DNA of 64,000 nt from Bradyrhizobium forestalis (GCF_002795245.1 NZ_PGVG01000018.1:1-64000); one strand, 5' to 3'; counted from the stretch's first letter, positions 25,409 to 34,310 are shown. The notes: a model not told the origin generated them from the sequence alone. Numbers and translations: made by a program.

Positions 25409-26869
25409 TCAGGAATACTGCATCACGCCGTCGTCGATCCGGCCGAAGCGCAAGGAGACGATGTCGAGGGCATAGTTCTGGTGGAGCCGCCACGGCCGCC
25501 TCGACCCCTGTTTCGGCATCTTCGCGATCGAGCGCTGCACGTAGCCCGAGGTGAAATCGAGCGAGGGCTGGGCGGTGATCGTGGGATCGTCATTGTGCGG
25601 CATGCATTGCCGGAAGTTATGCCGGTCCATGTAGTTGATGAGCCGGCAGACATATTCACAGGTGAGATCGCATTTCAGCGTCCAGGAGGCGTTAGTGTAG
25701 CCGAAGGCGGAGGCCATGTTCGGCACGTCGGCATACATCATGCCCTTGTAGGTCAGCGTACTCGCGAAATCGACCGTGCGGCCGTCGACACTGACCTCAA
25801 GGCCGCCGACAACCTGGAGCACCAGCCCGGTCGCCGTCACGATGATGTCCGCGGCAAGCTCGCGGCCGTCCTTGAGGCGGATGCCGTCGCGGGTAAACCT
25901 ATCGATCTCGCTGGTGACGACGGCGGCGCGTTGTTCGCGGATCGCCTTGAACAAATCGCCGTCCGGCACGAGGCACAGCCGCTGATCCCAGGGATTGTAA
26001 CGCGGCGTGAAATGGGTGGCGACGTCGTAGTCGGGCCCGAGCGCGATCCTCACGCCTTTGAGAATGAGATCCTTCACCTTGGCCGGTCGGCGCCGGCTGA
26101 GCTGGAAGAAAAACATCCCCCACATCACGTTGCGCCAGCGGATCAGGTGATAGGCAAGGCGCGCCGGCAGATTGCGGCGCAATTTGTTGGCAACGTGATC
26201 CTGGGCCGGACGCGACACCACATAGGTCGGCGAGCGCTGCAGCATGGTGACCTGCGCCGCCTTCTTGGCGAGCTCCGGCACCAGCGTCACCGCAGTCGCG
26301 CCGGAGCCGATGACGACGACACGTTTGGCCACGTAGTCGATGTCCTCGGTCCACTTCTGCGGATGCACGATGCGGCCAGCGAAATCCGCCACGCCCTTGA
26401 ACTCCGGCGTGTAGCCCGCCTCGTATTTGTAATAGCCCGAGCACAGAAATAAGAAATTGCAGGTGAACCGCACGAGGTCGATCGCACCCTCGCCCGTCAT
26501 ACGCTCGGCCTCGACGGTCCAGCGTGCATCAGGCGTCGACCACGATGCTCGCTTGACGCGATGATGATAGCGGATGTGCTTGTCGATGCCGTTCTCGGCT
26601 GCAGTCTCGCGCACATAGTTCAGGATCTGCGGCCCGTCGGCGATCGCCTTCGGATCGGTCCACGGCTTGAACGAATAGCCCAGCGTGAACATGTCGCTGT
26701 CGGAGCGGACACCGGGATAGCGGAACAGGTCCCAGGTGCCGCCGATGCAGTCGCGACCCTCCAGGATGACGTAGCTCTTGCCCGGGCACTTGGCCTGCAA
26801 ATGATAACCCGCGCCAATGCCGGACAGGCCGGCACCGACGATCAGCACGTCGAAATGTTCTTGTTGCAT
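25409..26869 (-). CDS. FAD-dependent monooxygenase of the Baeyer-Villiger/FMO type
   Basis: A 486-residue flavoprotein. The FAD-binding GAGLSGIGAG is at 12-21, the Baeyer-Villiger fingerprint appears as FAGRIVHPQKW, followed by the NADPH Rossmann motif VVIGSGATAVTLVPEL. CIGGTWDLFRYPGVRSDSDMF after the FAD site matches EthA-like and related monooxygenases. It would insert one oxygen atom into ketones or oxidise N/S atoms using NADPH and O2; the substrate is unknown. The ATG at 26869 has an excellent GGGAGGAAACC ribosome binding site, which rules out the much longer upstream extension. It stands alone. Confidence 0.92.
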   Translation of the reverse strand: MQQEHFDVLIVGAGLSGIGAGYHLQAKCPGKSYVILEGRDCIGGTWDLFRYPGVRSDSDMFTLGYSFKPWTDPKAIADGPQILNYVRETAAENGIDKHIRYHHRVKRASWSTPDARWTVEAERMTGEGAIDLVRFTCNFLFLCSGYYKYEAGYTPEFKGVADFAGRIVHPQKWTEDIDYVAKRVVVIGSGATAVTLVPELAKKAAQVTMLQRSPTYVVSRPAQDHVANKLRRNLPARLAYHLIRWRNVMWGMFFFQLSRRRPAKVKDLILKGVRIALGPDYDVATHFTPRYNPWDQRLCLVPDGDLFKAIREQRAAVVTSEIDRFTRDGIRLKDGRELAADIIVTATGLVLQVVGGLEVSVDGRTVDFASTLTYKGMMYADVPNMASAFGYTNASWTLKCDLTCEYVCRLINYMDRHNFRQCMPHNDDPTITAQPSLDFTSGYVQRSIAKMPKQGSRRPWRLHQNYALDIVSLRFGRIDDGVMQYS

Positions 26870-27011
26870 GGTTTCCTCCCGCCACCGAGGATTGTCCGCT
26901 CGGTGGCGGCGCCAGTCAATCCATGAGGCATGCTCGCGCCGTTGAGTGCGGCGCGGCAAACATTTTGAGAGGGCCAGAACGTCCGCTGGCCGCGACAACG
27001 AGAGTCCGCGA

Positions 27012-27040
27012 TTGCATCTGAGATTTAAATCTACTATAAC
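27012..27040 (+). promoter_or_regulatory. Possible sigma-70-type promoter of the membrane protein gene
   Basis: TATAAC at 27035-27040 is a close -10 match, with TTGCAT at 27012-27017 as a weak -35 after a 17-bp spacer, in an unusually AT-rich stretch 49 bp before the start codon at 27089. Confidence 0.35.
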
Positions 27041-27088
27041 GCGAACAATTTCAGGCTGCTTTTTCAGTTCATTCCGATTGAGGTTGTC

Positions 27089-27955
27089 ATGGCAGATCAT
27101 GGCGCTGAAGGCTCGTTCGACCAAAACGACGCCAAGGCTGAGTTGATCACACCTCCCGCCGTCCACACGATCAACCTAATGGGCGCACTCTACCTAACTA
27201 TAACCGGCCTATTTTTCTATCTGCTCATCGCGACCTGGCCTGTCCTTGACGGACCCGCATTCAAGAGCTTCCACATCTTCTTCTCGCGCCATTCCTGGGA
27301 GCCCGACAAGCAGATGCTGTTCACGGTGATGGTCGCCGGGGCACTCGGCAGCCTCACGCACACCATGACGTCCTTCGGGGACTACGTCGGCAACCGCCAG
27401 CTCAGCACGAATTGGCTGTGGTTCATGATCTTGCGCGTGCCGATCGGAATGACGCTCGCCGTGCTGTTCTACTTCATCGTCCGAGGCGGTCTTCTACTTC
27501 CAACTCTTTCGGCCCCGCCCGCGGGTGGGTCAGCGCCGACCAATTCTACTCTGCAATTGAATCCCTATGGCATGGCCGCTTTCGCGGCATTGGCGGGGAT
27601 GTTCTCCAAACAGGCAACGGACAAGCTTGCTGCAGTGTTCGATGCAGTCTTTGCGATGACGAAGCCTGTCGAGCGCGACAATCCTCTCAATGCGAAAGAC
27701 GCCGAGCTCAAGGTTGCTCCCGCCAAGCTGACGCAAGGGAAGCTGGAAGAGTTGACTGTCACCGGAAGCGGCTTCCAAACGGAAACCAAGGCAACCGTCA
27801 ACGGCAAGGACAGAGCTTTCAAGAAATCCAGCGCGACCGAGGGCAAGATCACCCTGCTCGAAGAAGACGTGCGCGGCGTCGGCGAACTCGCCATTGTTGT
27901 CGTCAATCCTAACAAGGACGTATTCAGGACGACGATCAAGGTGGTTGCCGCATAG
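27089..27955 (+). CDS. Membrane protein of unknown function with C-terminal IPT/TIG-like domain
   Basis: A 288-residue protein I do not recognise. Four hydrophobic segments are visible: about 29-50 (LMGALYLTITGLFFYLLIAT), 78-95, 112-134 and 160-176. The tail (about 205-288) reads as an Ig-like strand pattern with LTQGKLEELTVTGSGFQTET and ends in VVVNPNKDVFRTTIKVV, like IPT/TIG folds. A short Pro/Gly-rich linker lies at 140-155. The ATG follows TGAGGTTGTC. The composition and AT-rich upstream region differ from nearby genes, fitting acquired DNA. It is convergent with ahcY, separated by a terminator. Confidence 0.75.
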   Translation: MADHGAEGSFDQNDAKAELITPPAVHTINLMGALYLTITGLFFYLLIATWPVLDGPAFKSFHIFFSRHSWEPDKQMLFTVMVAGALGSLTHTMTSFGDYVGNRQLSTNWLWFMILRVPIGMTLAVLFYFIVRGGLLLPTLSAPPAGGSAPTNSTLQLNPYGMAAFAALAGMFSKQATDKLAAVFDAVFAMTKPVERDNPLNAKDAELKVAPAKLTQGKLEELTVTGSGFQTETKATVNGKDRAFKKSSATEGKITLLEEDVRGVGELAIVVVNPNKDVFRTTIKVVAA

Positions 27956-28003
27956 TCTCCCGAGGGAGGCGGCCGTCGCGTACGCTATGGGTTCAACAAC
28001 AAA

Positions 28004-28029
28004 GAAGCCCCGGATTGCTCCGGGGCTTC
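28004..28029. terminator. Rho-independent terminator between the membrane protein gene and ahcY
   Basis: GAAGCCCCGG-ATTGCT-CCGGGGCTTC is a perfect 10-bp stem with a 6-base loop. On the minus strand (ahcY direction) a T-rich tail (TTTGTTGTTG) follows, so it should terminate ahcY well; it can also stop the plus-strand gene that ends at 27955. Confidence 0.8.
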
Positions 28030-28054
28030 CTGCGTTTCTGACGGACGTTGTGTC

Positions 28055-29476
28055 TCAGTACCGGTAATGATCCGACTTGTACGGACCCTCCTGCTTGACT
28101 CCGATATAGTCCGCCTGGTCCTTGCGCAGCTCGGTGAGCTTGACGCCGATCTTGGCGAGGTGCAGGCGCGCGACCTTCTCGTCGAGCGTCTTGGGCAGCA
28201 CGTAGACCTTCTTCTCGTACTTGCCGTCCTTGTTGTTGGCGAACAGCTCGATCTGCGCCAGCGTCTGGTTGGTGAAGGACGCCGACATCACGAAGGACGG
28301 ATGGCCCATCGCGTTGCCGAGGTTCACGAGGCGGCCCTCCGACAGCATGATGATGCGGTGCTTGTCGGGGAATTCGATCTCGTCGACCTGCGGCTTGATG
28401 TTGGTCCACTTCAGATTGCGCAGAGCGGCGATCTGGATCTCGTTGTCGAAGTGACCGATGTTGCAGACGATGGCGCGATCCTTCATCGCGCGCATGTGCT
28501 CGATGGTGATGATGTCCTTGTTACCGGTCGCGGTGACGAAGATGTCGGCGCGGGGCGCGGCGTCTTCCATGGTCACGACCTCGTAGCCTTCCATCGCGGC
28601 CTGCAGCGCGCAGATCGGATCGACCTCCGAGACCATGACGCGGCAGCCGGCCTGGCGCAGCGAGGCGGCCGAGCCCTTGCCGACGTCGCCGAAGCCGGCG
28701 ACCATCGCCACCTTGCCCGACAGCATCACGTCGGTGCCGCGGCGGATGCCGTCGACCAGCGATTCACGGCAGCCATAGAGGTTGTCGAATTTGGACTTGG
28801 TGACGCTGTCGTTGACGTTGATGGCGGGGAACAGGAGCGTGCCCTTGTTGGCCATCTCATAGAGACGGTGCACGCCCGTGGTGGTCTCTTCCGAGACGCC
28901 CTTGATGTTCTTGGCGATCTCGCCGAAGTAGCCCTTCGGCTTCTCCTTCAATAGGCGCTTGATCAGCGCGTAGAAGATCTCCTCTTCCTCGGAGCCCGGC
29001 TTGTCGAGGAAGGCGGTGTCGCCGTTCTCGGCGCGGACGCCGGCGTGCACCAGCATGGTGGCATCGCCGCCGTCATCGAGGATCATGTTCGGCGTGCCGC
29101 CGCCATGCCAGTCGAACAGCTTTGCGGTGTAATCCCAATATTCCGTCAGCGTCTCGCCCTTGACGGCGAAGACGGGAATGCCGGCGGCGGCGATCGCGGC
29201 CGCAGCGTGGTCCTGGGTCGAATAGATGTTGCAGGAGACCCAGCGGATATCGGCGCCGAGGGCCGCGAGCGTCTCGATCAGCACCGCGGTCTGGATCGTC
29301 ATGTGCAGGGAGCCGGCGATGCGCGCGCCCTTCAGCGGCTGCTTCGGGCCGAACTCCTCGCGGGTGGCCATCAGGCCGGGCATTTCGGTCTCGGCGAGCG
29401 AGATCTCCTTGCGGCCGAAATCGGCCAGCGAAATGTCCTTGACGATGTAATCGGTGAAGCCGGGCTTCGCGTTCAT
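28055..29476 (-). CDS. ahcY: Adenosylhomocysteinase
   Basis: A 473-residue NAD-dependent enzyme that splits S-adenosylhomocysteine to adenosine and homocysteine, keeping methylation reactions going. DYIVKDISLADFGRKEISLA at the start, WVSCNIYSTQDHAAAAIA, the NAD site VAGFGDVGKGSAASLRQAG, and the conserved end with HYRY all match AhcY. It lies after metK on the same strand with a repeat element between (29500-29589), so the two may be one transcript or the repeat may split it. Start MNAKPGFTDY was kept; GGGGGTTCC lies just upstream on the opposite reading, giving an AGGAACC-type site. Confidence 0.97.
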   Translation of the reverse strand: MNAKPGFTDYIVKDISLADFGRKEISLAETEMPGLMATREEFGPKQPLKGARIAGSLHMTIQTAVLIETLAALGADIRWVSCNIYSTQDHAAAAIAAAGIPVFAVKGETLTEYWDYTAKLFDWHGGGTPNMILDDGGDATMLVHAGVRAENGDTAFLDKPGSEEEEIFYALIKRLLKEKPKGYFGEIAKNIKGVSEETTTGVHRLYEMANKGTLLFPAINVNDSVTKSKFDNLYGCRESLVDGIRRGTDVMLSGKVAMVAGFGDVGKGSAASLRQAGCRVMVSEVDPICALQAAMEGYEVVTMEDAAPRADIFVTATGNKDIITIEHMRAMKDRAIVCNIGHFDNEIQIAALRNLKWTNIKPQVDEIEFPDKHRIIMLSEGRLVNLGNAMGHPSFVMSASFTNQTLAQIELFANNKDGKYEKKVYVLPKTLDEKVARLHLAKIGVKLTELRKDQADYIGVKQEGPYKSDHYRY

Positions 29477-29499
29477 GGGGGGTTCCTGTTTGTTGGATC

Positions 29500-29589
29500 G
29501 TCATTCCGGGGCGCTCGTGACACGAGCGAATCCGGAATTCGGAGGTTCGAGATTCCGGGTTCGCCGCCGTCGCGGCGCCCCGGAATGAC
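29500..29589. repeat. Palindromic repeat, GTCATTCCGG type
   Basis: GTCATTCCGGGGCGC at the left end is matched by its complement GCGCCCCGGAATGAC at the right end, 90 bp in all, with smaller internal pairing (CGCTCGTG/CACGAGCG). It fills the metK-ahcY gap. The form is the same as the elements at 34158-34258 and 56030-56150, so it is a dispersed element that can fold as RNA. Confidence 0.75.
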
Positions 29590-29598
29590 GCAAGAGGG

Positions 29599-30795
29599 CT
29601 AGAGCGCGCGCTTGAGCTGCTCGACGAGGTCGGTCTTCTCCCAGGAGAAGCCGCCCTCATTGTCGGGCGTGCGGCCGAAATGGCCGTAGGCCGCGGTGCG
29701 CGCGTAGATCGGACGGTTGAGGTCGAGATGGGTGCGGATGCCGCGGGGCGTGAGATCCATCGCCTGCGCCGCCGCCTTCTCGAGCTGCTCCTCCGGCACC
29801 TTACCGGTGCCGTGGGTGTCGATGTAGATCGACAGCGGACGCGCGACGCCGATGGCGTAGGCAAGCTGCAGCGTGCAGCGGTCGGCGAGACCGGCGGCAA
29901 CGATGTTCTTGGCGACGTAGCGCGCGGCATAGGCCGCGGAGCGGTCGACCTTGGTCGGGTCCTTGCCGGAGAACGCACCGCCGCCATGCGGCGCCGCGCC
30001 ACCGTAGGTGTCGACGATGATCTTGCGACCGGTCAGGCCGGAGTCACCGTCGGGACCTCCGATGTAGAACTTGCCGGTCGGGTTGATGTGCCAGATCGTC
30101 TTCGGCGTGATCCAGTCCTTCGGCAGCGCCTCGCGCACATAGGGCTCGACGATGTCGCGCACCTGCTTGGAGGTGAGATCCTCGATCAGATGCTGGTGCG
30201 AAACCACGATCTCGCGCACGCCGACCGGCTTGCCGTTCTCGTACTGCACGGTGACCTGGCTCTTGGAATCCGGGCCGAGCACCTTCTCCTTGCCGGAGTG
30301 ACGGGCTTCGGAGATCAGGCGCAGGATCTTGTGAGCATAGAAGATCGGCGCTGGCATCAAATCCGGAGTCTCGTTGGTGGCGTAGCCGAACATGATGCCC
30401 TGGTCGCCCGCGCCTTCTTCCTTGACCTCGCCCGGCTGCAGCGCATCGACGCCCTGGGCGATGTCGGCCGACTGCGGATGCAAGAGGATCTCGATGTCGC
30501 AGGTCTTCCAGTGGAAGCCCTCCTGCTCGTAGCCGATGTCCTTGATCGCGCCGCGCACGACGCTCTCGATCTGCTCGTTGGTCACCGACTTCGGACCGCG
30601 GGTCTCACCAGCGATCACCACCTTGTTGGTGGTGGCGAGCGTCTCGCAGGCGGCGCGAATCTGCCATGGATCGATGCCCGCCTTCGGCCCTTCACGATAG
30701 AACAGGTCGACGATCTCATCGGAGATCCGGTCACAGACCTTGTCCGGATGGCCCTCGGACACGGACTCGCTGGTGAAGAGATAGGACGCGCGCAT
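29599..30795 (-). CDS. metK: S-adenosylmethionine synthetase
   Basis: A 398-residue enzyme making SAM from methionine and ATP. The motifs are textbook: SESVSEGHPDKVCDRISDE at 9-27, GAGDQGIMFGYA at 128-139, and the P-loop-like GGGAFSGKDPTKVDRSAAY near 270-290. It sits between the HTH-methyltransferase gene upstream (60 bp) and ahcY downstream, forming a SAM-cycle block. A GC hairpin (CCGCC-GGCTAGC-GGCGG) lies in the 60-bp leader, but I see no known SAM riboswitch fold. Confidence 0.97.
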   Translation of the reverse strand: MRASYLFTSESVSEGHPDKVCDRISDEIVDLFYREGPKAGIDPWQIRAACETLATTNKVVIAGETRGPKSVTNEQIESVVRGAIKDIGYEQEGFHWKTCDIEILLHPQSADIAQGVDALQPGEVKEEGAGDQGIMFGYATNETPDLMPAPIFYAHKILRLISEARHSGKEKVLGPDSKSQVTVQYENGKPVGVREIVVSHQHLIEDLTSKQVRDIVEPYVREALPKDWITPKTIWHINPTGKFYIGGPDGDSGLTGRKIIVDTYGGAAPHGGGAFSGKDPTKVDRSAAYAARYVAKNIVAAGLADRCTLQLAYAIGVARPLSIYIDTHGTGKVPEEQLEKAAAQAMDLTPRGIRTHLDLNRPIYARTAAYGHFGRTPDNEGGFSWEKTDLVEQLKRAL

Positions 30796-30804
30796 CAGTA
30801 ACCC

Positions 30805-30830
30805 CTTGTTCCGCCGCTAGCCGGCGGGCG
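30805..30830 (-). promoter_or_regulatory. GC-rich hairpin in the metK leader
   Basis: Reading towards metK, the leader holds CCGCC-GGCTAGC-GGCGG, followed by AACAAGGGG and the start region. It could end the upstream transcript, protect the metK message, or hide its ribosome binding site. I could not match it to a SAM-sensing RNA class. Confidence 0.3.
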
Positions 30831-30855
30831 TTTGCGATGTTTACTTTTGATGATG

Positions 30856-32211
30856 TCAATCACGCCGACGCGAGATGACGTAGGATTCGTCGAGAAACCA
30901 GAGCCCATTGTACTTTCGCAGCACGTCCCTGGCGGCATCCAGAGTGCGGCCGTTTTGAGTCATTTCTGTCAACCGGTCGTCCTCAATCTGAGCGACATAC
31001 ACCGCCGCATTCCACGCTGCAAAGGCCGTCGAGGTTCCGATGGTGCCGGTGACCTCGTTGGGCAGCGCTTCCATATCATACCTGAAGATCGAACGGTTAT
31101 CCGCGTAGGCATTAAAATTTAAGTCGCGGCCCACCGATCCAAGTTCATACTTAACTGCACGCAGTAGCTCATGACGGCTGACTGAGAAAGGATTTTCTCC
31201 GGGCCAGATCGCCTGGATCATTTCCATGCCCGGATCCTGCCCGTGGGAGTGGATTCCGATCAGCCGGCCGCCCGGCCGAAGCGCCCGCGCCAGGGGTGCA
31301 ATGATCCGCTTGGCCCGGAAATTGACCGAGGACAGGGCCCGGTAGGGCTGGGATGCGATGACGAGGTCGAAATTGGCCTCGGTCTGGCCCGGCCGCGGAA
31401 TGGTCGAATCCAACAGGAATCTGTGGTCCTCGCGATAGAGCACGAGGACGACCGGCCGCTCGTAGAGCGGCATGGCCGTGCGTGGGCTGATCGCAGCGCG
31501 CCAGTTCTGCTCCAAGAACGGCCTCAGCTCCGCGATCTGCTGCTCGAATTCGCCCGATGAAGCGCCGCGGAGCGGCACCTCATGCCAGACCGTGGCGGCG
31601 GCCGCCGCAGGCGATGCCGGCGTAAGCCAGGGCGCCTCCGCGTAGAACATGTTGGTGAAGACGAACACCGACGCCGGATGCTCGAAAATGCGGTCCGGCA
31701 CCTTCTCCAGGGTCAGGCGCAGGTCCTCGAGGCTGAGCTCCTTGCCCGCGACATAGAAAGGCATGTGTGGAAAGCGCTGGTGCGTCGCGCGCAGCACCCG
31801 CGCCAGCACCGTGCCGTCACCGACGCCCGCGTCGAACAGGCGCAGCGCCGGCGGGCGCGGATGGATGGAGCTCAGCTCCAAGGCAACCCTGTCTGCGATC
31901 ACCCGCTTCTCGCTGCAGGTGTGGACGAACAGCAGGTATTTCTGGCGGTTCTCGAAGAAGCGGAAATTGCCGCGCGGATCGCGCTTTTCCGGCGGGACCT
32001 GAAGTCCCCGCGGCGGCGGCATGCCGCCGGCCATCGATGCGGCCATATAGGCCTGGATCCGCTCGAGCGTGTCGATGGTGATGCGCTTCCCCTCGCGCAG
32101 GCGCTGCACCAGCTTCCCATCATTCACCGCGCGCCGGCCGAAGGTCGATTCCGCCATGCCCGCCTTGCGGCAGAACTCGGTGATCTGGCTCAGGATTTCG
32201 TCGTTCTTCAT
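30856..32211 (-). CDS. SAM-dependent methyltransferase-like protein with N-terminal helix-turn-helix-like region
   Basis: A 451-residue protein. Residues 1-58 (ILSQITEFCRKAGMAESTFG, then RRAVNDGKLVQRLREGKRIT and IDTLERIQAYM) look like a Cro/C1-type helix-turn-helix. The core shows a class I methyltransferase motif I, LRLFDAGVGDGTVLARVL (about 123-140), and later ALRPGGRLIGIHSHG. A small signature YREDHRFLLDSTIPRPG lies between. The ATG at 32211 was chosen because homology-like sequence begins there; a GTG at 32247 is possible. It is 60 bp upstream of metK on the same strand. A SAM-sensing regulator is an attractive idea, but enzyme activity on another substrate is equally possible. Confidence 0.75.
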   Translation of the reverse strand: MKNDEILSQITEFCRKAGMAESTFGRRAVNDGKLVQRLREGKRITIDTLERIQAYMAASMAGGMPPPRGLQVPPEKRDPRGNFRFFENRQKYLLFVHTCSEKRVIADRVALELSSIHPRPPALRLFDAGVGDGTVLARVLRATHQRFPHMPFYVAGKELSLEDLRLTLEKVPDRIFEHPASVFVFTNMFYAEAPWLTPASPAAAAATVWHEVPLRGASSGEFEQQIAELRPFLEQNWRAAISPRTAMPLYERPVVLVLYREDHRFLLDSTIPRPGQTEANFDLVIASQPYRALSSVNFRAKRIIAPLARALRPGGRLIGIHSHGQDPGMEMIQAIWPGENPFSVSRHELLRAVKYELGSVGRDLNFNAYADNRSIFRYDMEALPNEVTGTIGTSTAFAAWNAAVYVAQIEDDRLTEMTQNGRTLDAARDVLRKYNGLWFLDESYVISRRRD

Positions 32212-32383
32212 GAGTGGGAAGCGGTGGGCAGTGGCGTTGGGTCCCACCTCTTAGCAGATCCTGCCCACTCAGGGAATAGCAGGATCGAGGCGCCGCGTTT
32301 CCCTGGGTGCGCCAGGGCGGAGCGGTGAACCCCTACGTCCTCTTGGGCAACAAACAAGCGCTTCTCCTCTCGGGACCATCGCC

Positions 32384-34102
32384 ATGCGCCGCCTGCTCGT
32401 CGCGCTCTGCCTGCTCACCGTCACGCAATGGTCCGCGCCCGCGGTCGCGCAGGCACGCAATCAGCTCGGCCCGCTCTGCACCACCGAGACGACGCCGGCA
32501 GACAAGATGGTCGATGCCTGTACCAAGATCATCGCGCTGAAGGTCTTCAAGGGCGAGCAGCTCGCGACCGTCTATTTCTGGCGGGCCGTGGGCTGGAACA
32601 AAAAGGGCGACTACGCCAAGGTCATCGCTGATGCCACGGAGGCGATCCGGCTGCAGCCGAGCCAGGCGGTCTATAACCTCAGGGGCTCGGCCTATTACGA
32701 CAAGGGCGACTACGACATCGCTATCGCCGATTTCGACGATGCGCTGAAGCTCGGCCCACCCAGCGGCATCATCTTCCACAATCGGGGCAACGCCTGGCGC
32801 GGCAAGCACGACTATGCCAAGGCCATTGCCGACTACGACATGTCGATCAAAGCCGATCCGAAATCGGTCTTCTCGTTCCAGAACCGCGGCATCTCGAAAC
32901 AGGCGCTCGGCGATCTCGACGGCGCACTCGCCGACATCAACCAGGCGATCCGGCTTGATCCCTCGCTGCCGCAGCCACTGATCAACCGCACTGCGATCTG
33001 GCGCGCCAAGGGCGATCTCGATCGCGCCATCGCCGATGGCAGCGAAGCGATCCGGCTCGCCAAGGACAAGCCCCCGGTCAACATCATGACGCCGCCCAAC
33101 AGCGTGCTGATCTCCGGTTACACCCATCGCGCGTTGGCCTATGAGGCCAAGGGCGATTACGCCCACGCCCGCGAGGACTACAAGGCGACGCTGGCGATCG
33201 TCGCCTCGGACGCCGGCAGCAAGGCCAACCAGGCCACCGCAAGAGTGCGCCTGTCGCTGGTGACGGACGCGAGCACACCGATCCCGCGCGATGCGCCGTC
33301 CCCTGCGACGCAGCCGGCGGCATCCCCTGCCCCGCAGCAGACCGGCTCAGCACCGACACCCTCGCCAGCCCCGACCGTCCGCGGCACGCGCATGGCGCTG
33401 ATCATCGGCAACGGCGCCTATGCGCATGTCAAGGCGCTGCCCAATCCGGCCAACGACGCACGTGCCATTGCGAAGAGCCTGCGCGACATCGGCTTCAGCG
33501 TGTCCGAGGGCGTCGATCTCGATCGCGCCGCGATGCAGAAGATGACGCGCGACTTTTTGCGGGAGGCAGCGCGGGCGCAGGTGGCGGTGGTCTATTATGC
33601 CGGCCATGGCGTGCAGGTCGACGGCCGCAACTATCTCATTCCGGTCGACGTCGCACTCAAGCCTGGCGCGAGCATGACCGAGGCGATGATCGACATGGAC
33701 ACGATCATGGCCGGCCTCGACGACCAGGTCCGCACCAACATCCTGATCTTCGACGCCTGCCGCAACAACCCGATGGCGCAACAGGTGGCGAGCGCCGGCA
33801 CCAATCGCGGCATCGAGGGGGCCTCGGGTCTCGCCGCACCCACGAGTCTCGGCACCGGTGCGACATTAGGGGCCGGCACGCTGATCGCATTCGCGACCGC
33901 GCCGGGCCAAGTGGCGCTCGACGGCGAAGGCGCGAACTCGCCGTTCTCCGCCGCACTGTCCCGCCATATCGGCACGCCCGGGCTGGAGGTGCAGCAGATG
34001 CTCACACGCGTACGGGCGGAGGTGGTCTCGAGCACGAAGAGCAAGCAGGTTCCGTGGTCGAACTCGTCGCTGCTGGGCGAGGTCTATCTGGCGGAGAAGT
34101 GA
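32384..34102 (+). CDS. Exported TPR protein with C-terminal caspase-like (peptidase C14) domain
   Basis: A 572-residue protein. A signal peptide fills about 1-23 (ending AVAQA). Five or so TPR units follow (about 60-275), for example AVYNLRGSAYYDKGDYDIAI, then a Pro/Ala/Ser-rich linker (300-332) and a caspase-fold domain (335-572). The catalytic pair is His408 in YYAGHGVQ and Cys459 in FDACRNNP, both present, so the protease should be active, probably in the periplasm. Family members cleave after basic residues or act in signalling; the target here is unknown. It is transcribed alone, divergent from the methyltransferase gene. Confidence 0.92.
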   Translation: MRRLLVALCLLTVTQWSAPAVAQARNQLGPLCTTETTPADKMVDACTKIIALKVFKGEQLATVYFWRAVGWNKKGDYAKVIADATEAIRLQPSQAVYNLRGSAYYDKGDYDIAIADFDDALKLGPPSGIIFHNRGNAWRGKHDYAKAIADYDMSIKADPKSVFSFQNRGISKQALGDLDGALADINQAIRLDPSLPQPLINRTAIWRAKGDLDRAIADGSEAIRLAKDKPPVNIMTPPNSVLISGYTHRALAYEAKGDYAHAREDYKATLAIVASDAGSKANQATARVRLSLVTDASTPIPRDAPSPATQPAASPAPQQTGSAPTPSPAPTVRGTRMALIIGNGAYAHVKALPNPANDARAIAKSLRDIGFSVSEGVDLDRAAMQKMTRDFLREAARAQVAVVYYAGHGVQVDGRNYLIPVDVALKPGASMTEAMIDMDTIMAGLDDQVRTNILIFDACRNNPMAQQVASAGTNRGIEGASGLAAPTSLGTGATLGAGTLIAFATAPGQVALDGEGANSPFSAALSRHIGTPGLEVQQMLTRVRAEVVSSTKSKQVPWSNSSLLGEVYLAEK

Positions 34103-34157
34103 GGGTGGGATTGCGCGCTGCTTTTTTGACCGCCGCACTATTCGCCAACACTCAGGT

Positions 34158-34258
34158 GTCATCGCCCGGCTTGACCGGGCGATCCAGTACTCCGGGACAG
34201 CTGTGGTTAAATCGATGGGCCGCGGCGTACTGGATTCCCCGCTTTCGCGGGGAATGAC
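34158..34258. repeat. Palindromic repeat, GTCATCGCCC type
   Basis: A 101-bp element begins GTCATCGCCCGGC and ends CGGGGAATGAC. Inside it are the hairpins CGCCCGG-CTTGA-CCGGGCG and CCCCGC-TTTC-GCGGGG, and GATCCAGTAC is mirrored by GTACTGGAT. It is the same class as 29500-29589 and 56030-56150 and lies between the convergent caspase and MetE-like genes, where it can act as a terminator. Confidence 0.75.
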
Positions 34259-34310
34259 AGCGAGAGTATGGGGAGGTCTTCCGACACTCACGCACCGGCG
34301 CGCGTGAGCC

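Noticed and set aside
29477..29598. A SAH riboswitch before ahcY
   Set aside because: The spacer is fully explained by the GTCATTCCGG-type repeat, and the SAH riboswitch core was not seen.
30796..30855. A SAM riboswitch in the metK leader
   Set aside because: The leader is only 60 bases and has one GC hairpin; I could not lay out any SAM-I, SAM-II, SAM/SAH or SAM-V fold.
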